A DNA stretch of 48,039 bases from an uncultured Acidobacteriia bacterium (GTDB taxonomy: Bacteria > Acidobacteriota > Terriglobia > Bryobacterales > Bryobacteraceae), in the NCBI GenBank assembly GCA_903875575.1, contig CAIQWJ010000050.1, positions 1 to 48,039 of the forward strand, written 5' to 3'. The notes beneath the pieces were generated by a model, which saw only the letters and a list, made by a program, of their open reading frames with translations, was not told the origin of the DNA and ran no database searches. The translations under genes and the position numbers were made by a program. Positions 31,364 through 40,461 of the stretch are shown in pieces; positions within the stretch are counted from its first letter, which is position 1; each line of letters starts with the position of its first letter.

Positions 31364-33625
31364 ATGTTCGTCAACAAGGTAACCCCAGGATTTGTAATAT
31401 CTTCATTCAGGCCTGTAAAGACCGCGCGCGTGTTTCGGTTCCGGCTTCTACAGTGGCTGATGTTTGCCGTATTCGCAGGCCTGGCATTGGCCCAGGCACC
31501 ATCCGGACTGACCGTGGTATCGGCAACGAATGTGAAGGTTCAACTCACGTGGAACGGAACCGGCACCAGTTACATCGTCCAACGAGCGGCGGTGGGAGGG
31601 GCTTTCGGTGCCATTGCAACAGTCTCCGCCACGAGTTTTACCGACACGCCGATCGATCCATACGGCGACTATACTTATCAGATTGTCAGCGCGGCTTCCA
31701 GTTCCCAGGTATCGAACCAGGTCACAGTTGGCGCTCCACCGTCCGGGATCAGCGTGGCGGCACCGGCACCCATCATCGGCAGTACGCCGTCCCCCGGCTA
31801 TGGCTTCAACACGACGCTGGCGCTTGATGGTAATGGCGACCCTGCGTTTGGGTTCCTCTGGGCCGATCCCAACAACAAGCAGGATTATACGCAAACCCAG
31901 TTGATGTTCCGCAGCTGGAACCGCGCACAGGCGAAATGGAACCCGGTAGTGTCTATCGCAGTTGTGGGCGATGTCTCCACCGGCGGCCATGCATCCACGT
32001 CTCTGGCTTACGATTCCGCAACGAACACCTGGGCTTTGGCGTGTGAAGATTCCACCGATTCGGTACGGCTCTACACCTCGAAGGACGGGGGAGTGACATG
32101 GGGCCTGAAGCGGACATTTTCGGGCTATGTCTCCAGCCCTTCGCTCGGCGCGGCGGGTGGCATTTTTTATATGGTCTTTAACGTCGGGGGACAGGGGCTT
32201 ACCTATGTGACGGGTGCCAAAGGGGCTGATCCATCGACGTATCAAACGGTTATTGCTCCGGTGCCGGCTGGCATGAGCATCGCCCGCACGGATATCTCGC
32301 CTTCGCTCGCGGTGGATAGCGCGGGGAATCCGGCGGTGGCCTACTACGCTAACGATTCCTCAGGTACTGGCAATACAATGTTGTTCTATTGGCGCCCGAC
32401 GACGGGCGCGGCACCGGTCAAGGTGCTGACGACAGACGATACCGTGGCGTCCACCAGCTATGTGCGGATGGTGTTTCACAACCTGAACCCGAGGATCGCT
32501 TTTGGGGCCGAGGTCAAGACCGCGCCTTCCGGGGCGCATGTCTTCTTCGTGCGTTCGGACAACGGCGGGACCACATGGCAGTCGCCCGCAGTCATTCCGC
32601 AGGATGGCGAATCCGGCGCCGACTATCCGTTCGATATCGCAACAACGTCGCAGGATGCAGCAGCGATTGCCTATGGAGTGAACGGCTCAGTTGGTGGCGG
32701 GGCATGTGGGAACCCGAAGCTGGCGCGTTCCAGCAACCTCGTAAACTGGACCGTTTGTTCCGCGCCGAACACGAATAGCTTCAACCTGTATCCCGATTCG
32801 ATCCAGCTTGCGTTCGGCGGCAACGACAAACTGCTGCTCTTTTGGTTCAACGTCGGCTCCTCGCAGGCGGATACCGGGGTAATGCTGTATCGCGAACCAC
32901 CGGACAACCAGTCGACGGTGCCCGTGATGGCGAATCTTCTGGATGCGGAAAGCTCGCGTGCCACGGTTGTGGCCGGATCGTGGGCCGCCATTTACGGGTC
33001 CAATTTATCCGGCACTACGCGGATCTGGAACACTCAGGACTTTAACTCGGGCAGTGCGTTGCCCACGGCTCTCAGCGGCGTGAGCGTCTCGTTTAACGGC
33101 CTCCCCGCGCCGGTGTACTTTATCAGCCCGACTCAGCTCGATGTGCAGGTGCCGGCAAACATCAGCGGCTCGGTCTCTGTGGCGGTAACCGCCAATGGTT
33201 CCACCAGCGCGGTTTTCAAAACCACGGTGGTGACCAACGCGCCGTCGTTGTTTTACTATGCGGGCGGAACGAAGATCTATCCTGCGGCTGTTTTCCCGGA
33301 CGGCATACTGGTAGGCGATCCGACGCAAACAGGCGTTTCCAGCCGTAAGGCAAAACCGGGCGACACGCTCATTCTGTTTGTGAACGGGCTGGCTTCGTCG
33401 CCTTCGGGCAACATTATCTCGTCGCCCATCGCCTATTCCAGCCCCGTGACCGTGACGATCGGGACCACCTCTTTCACGGCCGCTTATGCGGGCCTGGTGG
33501 CGGCGGGTGAGTTTCAGCTCAATGCTGTGATTCCGACGAGTCTCACTCCGGGCGAGTATCCCATTACTGTTACCGTGCAGGGTCAGACCTCGCCGAACAA
33601 CGTGATGTTGCCAGTCGGCCCGTAG
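31364..33625 (+). CDS. Secreted Solibacter-type protein: Fn3, propeller-like region, Soli_Cterm domain
   Basis: A 753-residue exported protein. ATG 31364 is fixed by GAGGAGG six bases upstream; an in-frame GTG at 31340 is rejected. Parts in order: N-terminal basic stretch and signal segment (about 24-45, ending L-A-L-A-Q-A); a fibronectin-III-like domain (about 46-125); a long part with sialidase/BNR-like repeats (for example S-K-D-G-G-V-T-W-G and S-D-N-G-G-T-T-W-Q, the Asp-box pattern) to about residue 510; and the TIGR03437 Solibacter C-terminal domain (about 520-753, with W-A-A-I-Y-G-S-N-L-S-G-T-T-R and V-Q-V-P-A-N-I-S-G). TIGR03437 is largely restricted to Solibacter relatives. Function is unknown; surface or extracellular binding seems likely. 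An intrinsic terminator follows. Confidence 0.88.
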   Translation: MFVNKVTPGFVISSFRPVKTARVFRFRLLQWLMFAVFAGLALAQAPSGLTVVSATNVKVQLTWNGTGTSYIVQRAAVGGAFGAIATVSATSFTDTPIDPYGDYTYQIVSAASSSQVSNQVTVGAPPSGISVAAPAPIIGSTPSPGYGFNTTLALDGNGDPAFGFLWADPNNKQDYTQTQLMFRSWNRAQAKWNPVVSIAVVGDVSTGGHASTSLAYDSATNTWALACEDSTDSVRLYTSKDGGVTWGLKRTFSGYVSSPSLGAAGGIFYMVFNVGGQGLTYVTGAKGADPSTYQTVIAPVPAGMSIARTDISPSLAVDSAGNPAVAYYANDSSGTGNTMLFYWRPTTGAAPVKVLTTDDTVASTSYVRMVFHNLNPRIAFGAEVKTAPSGAHVFFVRSDNGGTTWQSPAVIPQDGESGADYPFDIATTSQDAAAIAYGVNGSVGGGACGNPKLARSSNLVNWTVCSAPNTNSFNLYPDSIQLAFGGNDKLLLFWFNVGSSQADTGVMLYREPPDNQSTVPVMANLLDAESSRATVVAGSWAAIYGSNLSGTTRIWNTQDFNSGSALPTALSGVSVSFNGLPAPVYFISPTQLDVQVPANISGSVSVAVTANGSTSAVFKTTVVTNAPSLFYYAGGTKIYPAAVFPDGILVGDPTQTGVSSRKAKPGDTLILFVNGLASSPSGNIISSPIAYSSPVTVTIGTTSFTAAYAGLVAAGEFQLNAVIPTSLTPGEYPITVTVQGQTSPNNVMLPVGP

Positions 33626-33645
33626 AAACGAACGGTTCGATCAAT

Positions 33646-33688
33646 AAAAAATGCGCGAGCCCACGTTGCTGTGGGCTCGCGCATTTTT
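33646..33688. terminator. Bidirectional intrinsic terminator
   Basis: ATGCGCGAGCCCAC (33651-33664) and GTGGGCTCGCGCAT (33671-33684) form a perfect 14-bp stem with a 6-base loop. It is flanked by an A-run before and a T-run after, so it can stop transcription from both sides. It separates the convergent Soli_Cterm gene and ahcY and is the only canonical terminator I can see in the window. Confidence 0.92.
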
Positions 33689-33703
33689 GCACTGAAGAGC
33701 GAT

Positions 33704-35131
<1,428 letters not shown>

Positions 35132-35167
35132 GGTGTGTTTACTTATGCTCCTTTATCGAATCAACAA

Positions 35168-35183
35168 ATCAAAATATATTGAT
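35168..35183. promoter_or_regulatory. Probable operator between ahcY and its regulator
   Basis: ATCAAAATATATTGAT is an inverted repeat with 14 of 16 positions symmetrical (arms ATCAA and TTGAT, six-base centre). It lies in an AT-rich 84-base gap, 37 bases upstream of ahcY and 33 bases upstream of the regulator start, overlapping the likely promoters of both. A winged-helix dimer of the ArsR type could bind it. Confidence 0.6.
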
Positions 35184-35215
35184 ATATCTTTGCGCCAAGA
35201 CCTACAATAGCATAA

Positions 35216-36133
35216 GTGGCCTCCATCCTCAAAACCCTGAAACTGATATCGGACCCCAGTCGGCTGCGCCTGCTTCTGCTGCTGGAACGCGAGGAATTGT
35301 CCGTAGCGGAGTTGCAGGAGATTCTCGCCATGGGGCAGAGCCGCATCTCAACGCACCTGTCGCAGCTTAAGGGCGCGGGGCTGGTGGAAGATCGGAAACA
35401 GGGCAAGAATAGTCTTTATCGGATCTGCGACCGCCAACTTATAGACCTTCTGCATTCGGCCGCCAGCGAAATTCCAGAGGCGAAGGACGACGCGCGGGCG
35501 CTCCAACTGGTGCTGGAGAAGCGGCAGGACAAGGTTCGGGGCTATTTCGACGAGTTGGCTGGGAAGTTTGGCCGGGATTATGTGCCTGGCCGCAGCTGGA
35601 AAGGGCTGGCGGAGATGCTGTTGCAACTGATGCCGCCGATGGTAATTGCGGATCTGGGTGCGGGAGAAGGTACGTTTTCGCAATTATTGGCCCAGCGCGC
35701 GGAACGCGTCATCGCGGTGGATAATTCCGCGAAGATGGTGGAGTTCGGCGCGAAGCTGGCGCGCGACAACGGGATTAAGAATCTGGAGTACCGGCTGGGC
35801 GACCTTGAGACGCCGCCTATTGACGATACTTCCATTGACCTCGCATTTTTCAGTCAGAGTCTGCATCATGCGCTGCATCCGGAGCGTGCGGTGGCGGCGG
35901 CGGCTCGGCTATTGAAGCCCGGCGGGAGGATCGTGATCCTGGATCTCAAGAAGCACAGCTTTGAGCAGGCTAGAGAGCTATATGCCGATACCTGGCTGGG
36001 ATTCTCCGAAGTGGAACTGCGCGGCTTTCTGGAAAGCGCGGGCTTCAAGGCGGTGCAGAGCTGGGTGGTGGACCGCGAAGCGCAATCGCCGGGGCTGGAA
36101 ACGATTCTGGCCATGGGGATAAAGTCCGCCTGA
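35216..36133 (+). CDS. ArsR-family regulator fused to SAM-methyltransferase-type domain (SahR-like)
   Basis: A 305-residue protein. Residues 1-85 form an ArsR-type winged helix (S-V-A-E-L-Q-E-I-L, then Q-S-R-I-S-T-H-L-S-Q-L as recognition helix). Residues 135-260 are a class I methyltransferase fold with D-L-G-A-G-E-G at 146-152 and L-K-P-G-G-R-I-V-I-L-D. The same domain plan and the divergent placement next to ahcY fit SahR, an SAH-responsive repressor described in Proteobacteria. The likely job here is to sense SAH or SAM through the methyltransferase-like domain and control ahcY. Whether the domain still methylates is unknown. The start is a GTG at 35216 without a clear ribosome-binding site. 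Confidence 0.8.
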   Translation: MASILKTLKLISDPSRLRLLLLLEREELSVAELQEILAMGQSRISTHLSQLKGAGLVEDRKQGKNSLYRICDRQLIDLLHSAASEIPEAKDDARALQLVLEKRQDKVRGYFDELAGKFGRDYVPGRSWKGLAEMLLQLMPPMVIADLGAGEGTFSQLLAQRAERVIAVDNSAKMVEFGAKLARDNGIKNLEYRLGDLETPPIDDTSIDLAFFSQSLHHALHPERAVAAAARLLKPGGRIVILDLKKHSFEQARELYADTWLGFSEVELRGFLESAGFKAVQSWVVDREAQSPGLETILAMGIKSA

Positions 36134-36186
36134 AGAAAGACCTTGCGAAGGGAACTCCCGAATCCGGCCCCTCGTATCTCACACTT

Positions 36187-36876
36187 ATGACCAAAAACCC
36201 CGGCTTGGCCGGAATTCTTTGCTTTGCCCTCGTGGCAGCGTGCTTAGTGCCTTTGACATTCGGGCAGCAGCCCGGAGGCGCACAGTCCGTCAACCTGGCG
36301 GAGCAGTTGTCGGCAGGTCAATTGCACGGAGTGAATCGCACCGCCAGCGCCCTTCCGGCACCCGCTGGGAGCGTTCACCTGTCCGAGGCCGCTGGTTCGG
36401 GGCTCGTCTGGCTCAAAGGTACCGAGTTTTCCGAGGGCACCATCGAAGTGGAAGTGCGCGGCCGCGACGTCTACCAGCAGAGTTTCCCGGGAATTGCCTT
36501 TCATGGGGTGGACGACCAAACGTACGAAGCGGTCTATCTGCGTCCGTTCAATTTCCGGGCCGACGATCCGGTGCGCCACAAACACGCCGTGCAATACGTC
36601 TCGGTACCGGACAATGACTGGCCAAAACTGCGCGAAAAGTTCCCGGACGAATTCGAGAGTTCGGTGGATGTGGACAAGACCATAGAGCCCGCCGGCTGGG
36701 TGTCGCTCCGGATTGTCGTTGCGGCAAAGTCGGTGCGGGTCTACGTGGGGAAGGCGACAGTGCCGGCGCTGAGCGTCCGCAGGCTGGGAAGTGCCGAACA
36801 CGGCATGATCGGCCTGTGGGCAGGGAACAACAGCGACGGCGATTTCGCAAATCTTCGGATCACGCGGACGAAGTAA
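36187..36876 (+). CDS. Exported lectin-fold (concanavalin-like) protein
   Basis: A 229-residue protein with a signal peptide (about 1-26, A-L-V-A-A-C-L-V-P-L-T-F-G-Q). The rest looks like a single jelly-roll domain of the DUF1080/LamG kind: E-F-S-E-G-T-I-E-V-E-V-R-G-R-D, S-F-P-G-I-A-F-H-G, Y-E-A-V-Y-L-R-P-F-N-F, W-V-S-L-R-I-V-V and G-M-I-G-L-W-A-G-N-N-S-D-G-D-F-A-N-L. Such domains bind or act on carbohydrates. Catalytic residues are not evident. No operon partner is seen; the next gene is convergent. Confidence 0.75.
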   Translation: MTKNPGLAGILCFALVAACLVPLTFGQQPGGAQSVNLAEQLSAGQLHGVNRTASALPAPAGSVHLSEAAGSGLVWLKGTEFSEGTIEVEVRGRDVYQQSFPGIAFHGVDDQTYEAVYLRPFNFRADDPVRHKHAVQYVSVPDNDWPKLREKFPDEFESSVDVDKTIEPAGWVSLRIVVAAKSVRVYVGKATVPALSVRRLGSAEHGMIGLWAGNNSDGDFANLRITRTK

Positions 36877-36890
36877 GCCCGTTCAGCGTT

Positions 36891-37685
36891 TCAGCGGACA
36901 GGCGACGCAGGCAGGAAGTCGACTCCGACAATCCATGGCTCCAGTGACGCGCCGTAGCGCAGATGGACACGATACCTGGCGGTACCGTCTTTCGGCAAAT
37001 GCCTGAACCCGTCGCTGAACTCAAGCGGGACGTGGATGGAGGAAGGGATCTCCTGTATCCCGCCCACAACCCTCGGGTCCCGCCTCGCAACCGGAGCGCG
37101 GGAGGCGGCCCCTTCACCGGCATAAAACGGCTCGAGGTCGATCCGGATTACAGCAGGCACAATGATTGTCGATTGGCGATCCGGGTGGCTTGCGCGCAAC
37201 CGGGCTGGGTCAGTGCCAGCGTCGATGGCAATCAGATAGGTTGTGTCGACCGGTTGTCGCCTGGTAAATTGCGGAGACACCGAACTCTCGCTGTCCCGCC
37301 GGACAACGGCTTCATTCCATTTCTGCCATGCCGGTCCATCGTTTTCGAGGGCCACAAACGCGCGGCGCGGACGCTGTCTCCGGTAGAACTCGGCGGCGGC
37401 GGCGTCAGTTGGCGGGACCGTTGTGTCGAAACCCAACTCGCGCAAGTGTTTCGTATCCAGCCAGGACGTCTGCGTATCGTCCGGCCATGATCCCAGTCGG
37501 ATCCACTGCAGATCGAGCGTGACGCCGCTATCGTCATCAGCAGCATACGAAGGCGTGAGTTCACGTTGTGTCAGGATGATTTCCGCCTCCGCAGCGCCGG
37601 TGCGATTCGCCCTCGCGTGCATCAATGCCACGCTATCGGCAACCAGGACGATGGCAACCGCGGCCAGCAGTGAAGTGAGCTTCAT
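36891..37685 (-). CDS. DUF4824 family membrane-anchored protein
   Basis: A 264-residue protein with an N-terminal membrane segment or uncleaved signal (about 3-22, L-T-S-L-L-A-A-V-A-I-V-L-V-A). ATG 37685 overlaps the stop codon of the DUF2157 gene by four bases, so an open stretch up to 37871 is rejected. Features typical of DUF4824: an early E-A-E-I-I-L-T-Q-R-E-L, then S-G-V-T-L-D-L-Q-W, and later V-V-G-G-I-Q-E-I-P-S-S-I-H-V-P. The outer part is predicted beta-rich. The family is uncharacterised, but its regular pairing with DUF2157 indicates the two proteins work together in the envelope. Confidence 0.8.
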   Translation of the reverse strand: MKLTSLLAAVAIVLVADSVALMHARANRTGAAEAEIILTQRELTPSYAADDDSGVTLDLQWIRLGSWPDDTQTSWLDTKHLRELGFDTTVPPTDAAAAEFYRRQRPRRAFVALENDGPAWQKWNEAVVRRDSESSVSPQFTRRQPVDTTYLIAIDAGTDPARLRASHPDRQSTIIVPAVIRIDLEPFYAGEGAASRAPVARRDPRVVGGIQEIPSSIHVPLEFSDGFRHLPKDGTARYRVHLRYGASLEPWIVGVDFLPASPVR

Positions 37686-38776
37686 GCCGTGGCTCCTGCC
37701 GAAACCATCTGCCCACGCACGCGCTTGAAAGCCAGCACCAGAGCAATTCCCAGAGCGCCAATCACCGCGAAGAACAGATAGCGGGGCATCCAGTCCCACC
37801 ACCAGTGATAGAGGCGGGCGTATAAAAGGAACACGAAGGCGGTGGCCGAGGCGTTCACCACCCCATTCCAATTGCGTGCGATTCCGAGGCCAATGGCCCC
37901 CGCGGAAATCAGCAAGCCGGCGAATTCGTACAGCCGCTCAATGTTTTGCTGACTGAAGGGCAGATAGCTGGGAACACCCCATTCCGCCAGCGAAAGCAGA
38001 CAAATGAAGAAAACGATGGTACCGACGAGCCGGTAAACCGGAGGAAAATCGCCGTGCCGCTCATGCCGGATAACAGAAGGAATCCAGAACGCCAGCAATG
38101 CCAGACCCGCCACAAATTCCGGACGCTGCCCGAAGTCGAGCCATCCATGGCCGAGTTGTGCCGTCACCATCGCAGCGGCATAGGCAACAAGCATCAAGAG
38201 GCCCAACGTCAGTTGCAGCCGTAGTCCATACCGATACGCCAGCGCCATCGCGAATGCGCCCCAGGCGAACAATGCCCGTTCCGTGGGCACGATATTGAAG
38301 ATACTGCCCAGGACCGAAAGGTTCATCACAAAAGACGCGAGGGCGACCAGTGACAGCAGCCCGGTGAAATAGAGAGTCCGCTCCCGCCTGGCTGCGAATT
38401 CGGTGCCAGCGAGCAGGCACAGCGGCAGGATTATCACGATTGCTACCTGAACGGGAGTATCGAGATAGCCCCAGTAGCGGATGAAGAAAAGGACGACGGC
38501 GGTGCAAATCGCCAGCGCCCCCAGCGTGGAGGCAATACGCATCCCCCACGACGCGCGCTTCTGAGCGGCGGAAACATCCACGTCGAAATCCCGCGCCAGT
38601 TCCGCGAGTTGCCCGCGGGACCAGTCGTCGAAGCGGGAGTGCTGCTCGGGAGTCAGCGCAAGGACCTGCTGCAGTTCCGGACTGGCGAGTTCCTGCCGCA
38701 GAATCCGGATGCGATCGGCGGTTTGCTGTGCCTGCGCCTGGCTCGCCTTGCGCAACTGTTCGCCGCTGAGTTCCAC
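37682..38776 (-). CDS. DUF2157 family integral membrane protein
   Basis: A 364-residue protein. The first 90 residues are soluble and helical (the DUF2157 start, L-R-K-A-S-Q-A-Q, then L-T-P-E-Q-H-S-R-F). Then come about ten hydrophobic segments. The start is a GTG at 38776 without a clear ribosome-binding site. Function is unknown. It is co-translated with the DUF4824 gene. Confidence 0.82.
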   Translation of the reverse strand: MELSGEQLRKASQAQAQQTADRIRILRQELASPELQQVLALTPEQHSRFDDWSRGQLAELARDFDVDVSAAQKRASWGMRIASTLGALAICTAVVLFFIRYWGYLDTPVQVAIVIILPLCLLAGTEFAARRERTLYFTGLLSLVALASFVMNLSVLGSIFNIVPTERALFAWGAFAMALAYRYGLRLQLTLGLLMLVAYAAAMVTAQLGHGWLDFGQRPEFVAGLALLAFWIPSVIRHERHGDFPPVYRLVGTIVFFICLLSLAEWGVPSYLPFSQQNIERLYEFAGLLISAGAIGLGIARNWNGVVNASATAFVFLLYARLYHWWWDWMPRYLFFAVIGALGIALVLAFKRVRGQMVSAGATA

Positions 38777-38824
38777 TGCTTAGATGCTACCGCTTTCGGC
38801 AAGGACGTTCCGAGCTTTTCGGTA

Positions 38825-38854
38825 ATGTCAGAATTTATGATATACTTCTGACAT
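38825..38854. promoter_or_regulatory. 9-12-9 palindrome and -10 box at the AbiE-type operon start
   Basis: ATGTCAGAA (38825-38833) and TTCTGACAT (38846-38854) are perfect inverted repeats 12 bases apart. A TATACT -10 box (38841-38846) lies between and partly in the second arm. The start codon at 38853 is at the edge of the palindrome. Transcription would begin at or beside the ATG, so the message should be leaderless. A dimer bound here would block the promoter, as expected for antitoxin autoregulation. Confidence 0.7.
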
Positions 38855-39419
38855 GAACACGAGAAAACAAATTCTCGCTCTCCTTCTGGAGAAAGGCCAG
38901 GTAGCGGCCAAGGAACTGCTGCACCTGGGCAACCGTGCTGCTGTAGATCAGGCGCTCTCACGTCTGGCGAAGAGCGGCCAGATCCTTCGCATCAGTCGCG
39001 GCTTGTACGCGGCACCGGTGCAGGGCCGGTTTGGCCCACGCCCCCCTGCGGCTGAGCAGACTGTTGCCGCTCTTGCCAAAAAACGCGGAGAAACTATCGT
39101 GCCGCACGGCGCTGCAATAGCGAATCGCCTCGGTCTGACCACGCAGGTCCCCGTGCGCGAGGTCTATCTCACATCCGGCCCCAATCGCGAACTGAAACTC
39201 GGCGCTCAGGTGATTGAACTGCGCCATGCTCCGGCGTGGCAACTGATTCTGCCCGGAACCACGGCAGGGGATACGGTGCGGGCTATGGCCTGGCTCGGCC
39301 GCGAGGCAACGCCGTTAACGCTGAAGCCGCATCTCTCGCCTGCCGAAAGAGCGGCGCTTCTCGCCACACGCGCACTGCTGCCCACCTGGATCGCGCAGGC
39401 CGTTTCCGCCTATGCCTGA
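38853..39419 (+). CDS. AbiEi-type antitoxin / transcriptional regulator (DUF6088-like)
   Basis: A 188-residue protein with an N-terminal winged helix (R-K-Q-I-L-A-L-L-L-E-K-G-Q-V-A-A-K-E-L, then L-S-R-L-A-K-S-G-Q-I-L-R-I-S-R-G-L-Y, about 4-50), the R-G-L-Y-A-A-P turn being typical. The C-terminal domain has P-H-G-A-A-I-A-N-R-L-G-L-T-T-Q-V-P and V-Y-L-T-S-G, as in AbiEi antitoxins of type IV modules. It overlaps the toxin gene by eight bases. It should repress its own operon through the palindrome at 38825-38854 and counter the toxin. Confidence 0.88.
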   Translation: MNTRKQILALLLEKGQVAAKELLHLGNRAAVDQALSRLAKSGQILRISRGLYAAPVQGRFGPRPPAAEQTVAALAKKRGETIVPHGAAIANRLGLTTQVPVREVYLTSGPNRELKLGAQVIELRHAPAWQLILPGTTAGDTVRAMAWLGREATPLTLKPHLSPAERAALLATRALLPTWIAQAVSAYA

Positions 39420-40461
39420 GTTTCTCCGGCTTCCCGACGATGACCGCCGGGAAGCGCTCAACTTCGCGGCCGCACGTTCGGGGCGGGCACCGCATCTCCT
39501 CGAAAAGGACGTCTGGGTGGTTTGGGCTCTTGACTCTCTCTTCCGCGCGCCCTTCGGCAAGCATCTGGTCTTCAAGGGAGGCACTTCGCTCTCGAAAGCC
39601 CACGGCATCATCCGGCGTTTCTCGGAAGATATCGATGTCACCTTCGATATCCGTGCGCTGGTGCCGGAACTTGCGGGCACTGACGAGGCCATCCCGCCGA
39701 CTCGCAGCCAGGAAAAACGCTGGACCGCCGAAATCCGCCGGCGGCTCCCCCTTCAAATCGACGAACAGGTGCGCCCGTGGCTGCGCACTGCGCTCGACCG
39801 CCAGCATTTGCAAGCCGACCTTCGCCAGGACGATGACAAACTCTACATCCGGTATGCCGCCCTAACCTCCGGCACCGGCTACGTCCGCCCGGAAATCCTG
39901 CTGGAATTCGGTGCCCGCTCGACCGGCGAGCCCAGTGACATCCGCCCCGTGGTTTCCGACGCCGCGCAACATATCCCCGAACTCACCTTCCCCACCGCCA
40001 ACCCGCGCACGCTGCGACCGGAACGTACCTTCTGGGAGAAGGCAACCGCCATGCACGTCTACTGCGTGACCGGAGGTTTTCGCGGAGGCAATCGCTTTGC
40101 GCGTCACTGGCATGACGTCACGTGTCTGGACGGCGCGGGCCTGGCCGACGCCGCTATTGCGGACACGGAACTCGCCCAGGCCGTGGCCCGTCACAAAGCA
40201 GGTTTCTTTGCAGAAAAAGGCGTCGATTACGGAACCGCAGTGAGCGGCAACCTTCGGCTCATACCCACAGGCGACGCACTGGCGAAGCTGGAAGATGACT
40301 ACGCGAGAATGCTCGACGACCGGCTACTGCCCGCCGACGAATCCTATCCGTTTGAAAATCTGCTGGAGCGATGCCAGGCAGTCGAAGAAAAAGCCAATCG
40401 GCCAACTACTTATTCATCACCCAGGCCAGCACCGCCGCGCCGGCGATCAGCCGGTAAATAG
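39412..40461 (+). CDS. AbiEii-type nucleotidyltransferase toxin
   Basis: A 349-residue protein with the two nucleotidyltransferase motifs, G-G-T-S-L-S-K (56-62) and S-E-D-I-D (71-75), and the family's later R-P-E-R-T-F-W-E-K-A segment. AbiEii/MenT toxins block growth; some members add pyrimidines to tRNA acceptor stems. AbiE modules are known for abortive phage infection. All catalytic residues are present, so the toxin is probably active. The last 18 codons read through the end of the convergent uppP gene (56-base overlap), giving a basic, Pro-rich tail (S-S-P-R-P-A-P-P-R-R-R-S) that is probably recent. Confidence 0.9.
   Translation: MPEFLRLPDDDRREALNFAAARSGRAPHLLEKDVWVVWALDSLFRAPFGKHLVFKGGTSLSKAHGIIRRFSEDIDVTFDIRALVPELAGTDEAIPPTRSQEKRWTAEIRRRLPLQIDEQVRPWLRTALDRQHLQADLRQDDDKLYIRYAALTSGTGYVRPEILLEFGARSTGEPSDIRPVVSDAAQHIPELTFPTANPRTLRPERTFWEKATAMHVYCVTGGFRGGNRFARHWHDVTCLDGAGLADAAIADTELAQAVARHKAGFFAEKGVDYGTAVSGNLRLIPTGDALAKLEDDYARMLDDRLLPADESYPFENLLERCQAVEEKANRPTTYSSPRPAPPRRRSAGK

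Noticed and set aside
31306-31827. 173-residue frame at the start of the Soli_Cterm gene
   Set aside because: It overlaps the true gene in another frame, while ATG 31364 has a near-perfect ribosome-binding site.
35132-35215. SAH riboswitch before ahcY
   Set aside because: The gap is only 84 bases and AT-rich, with no compact GC-rich pseudoknot-like structure; a protein operator explains it better.
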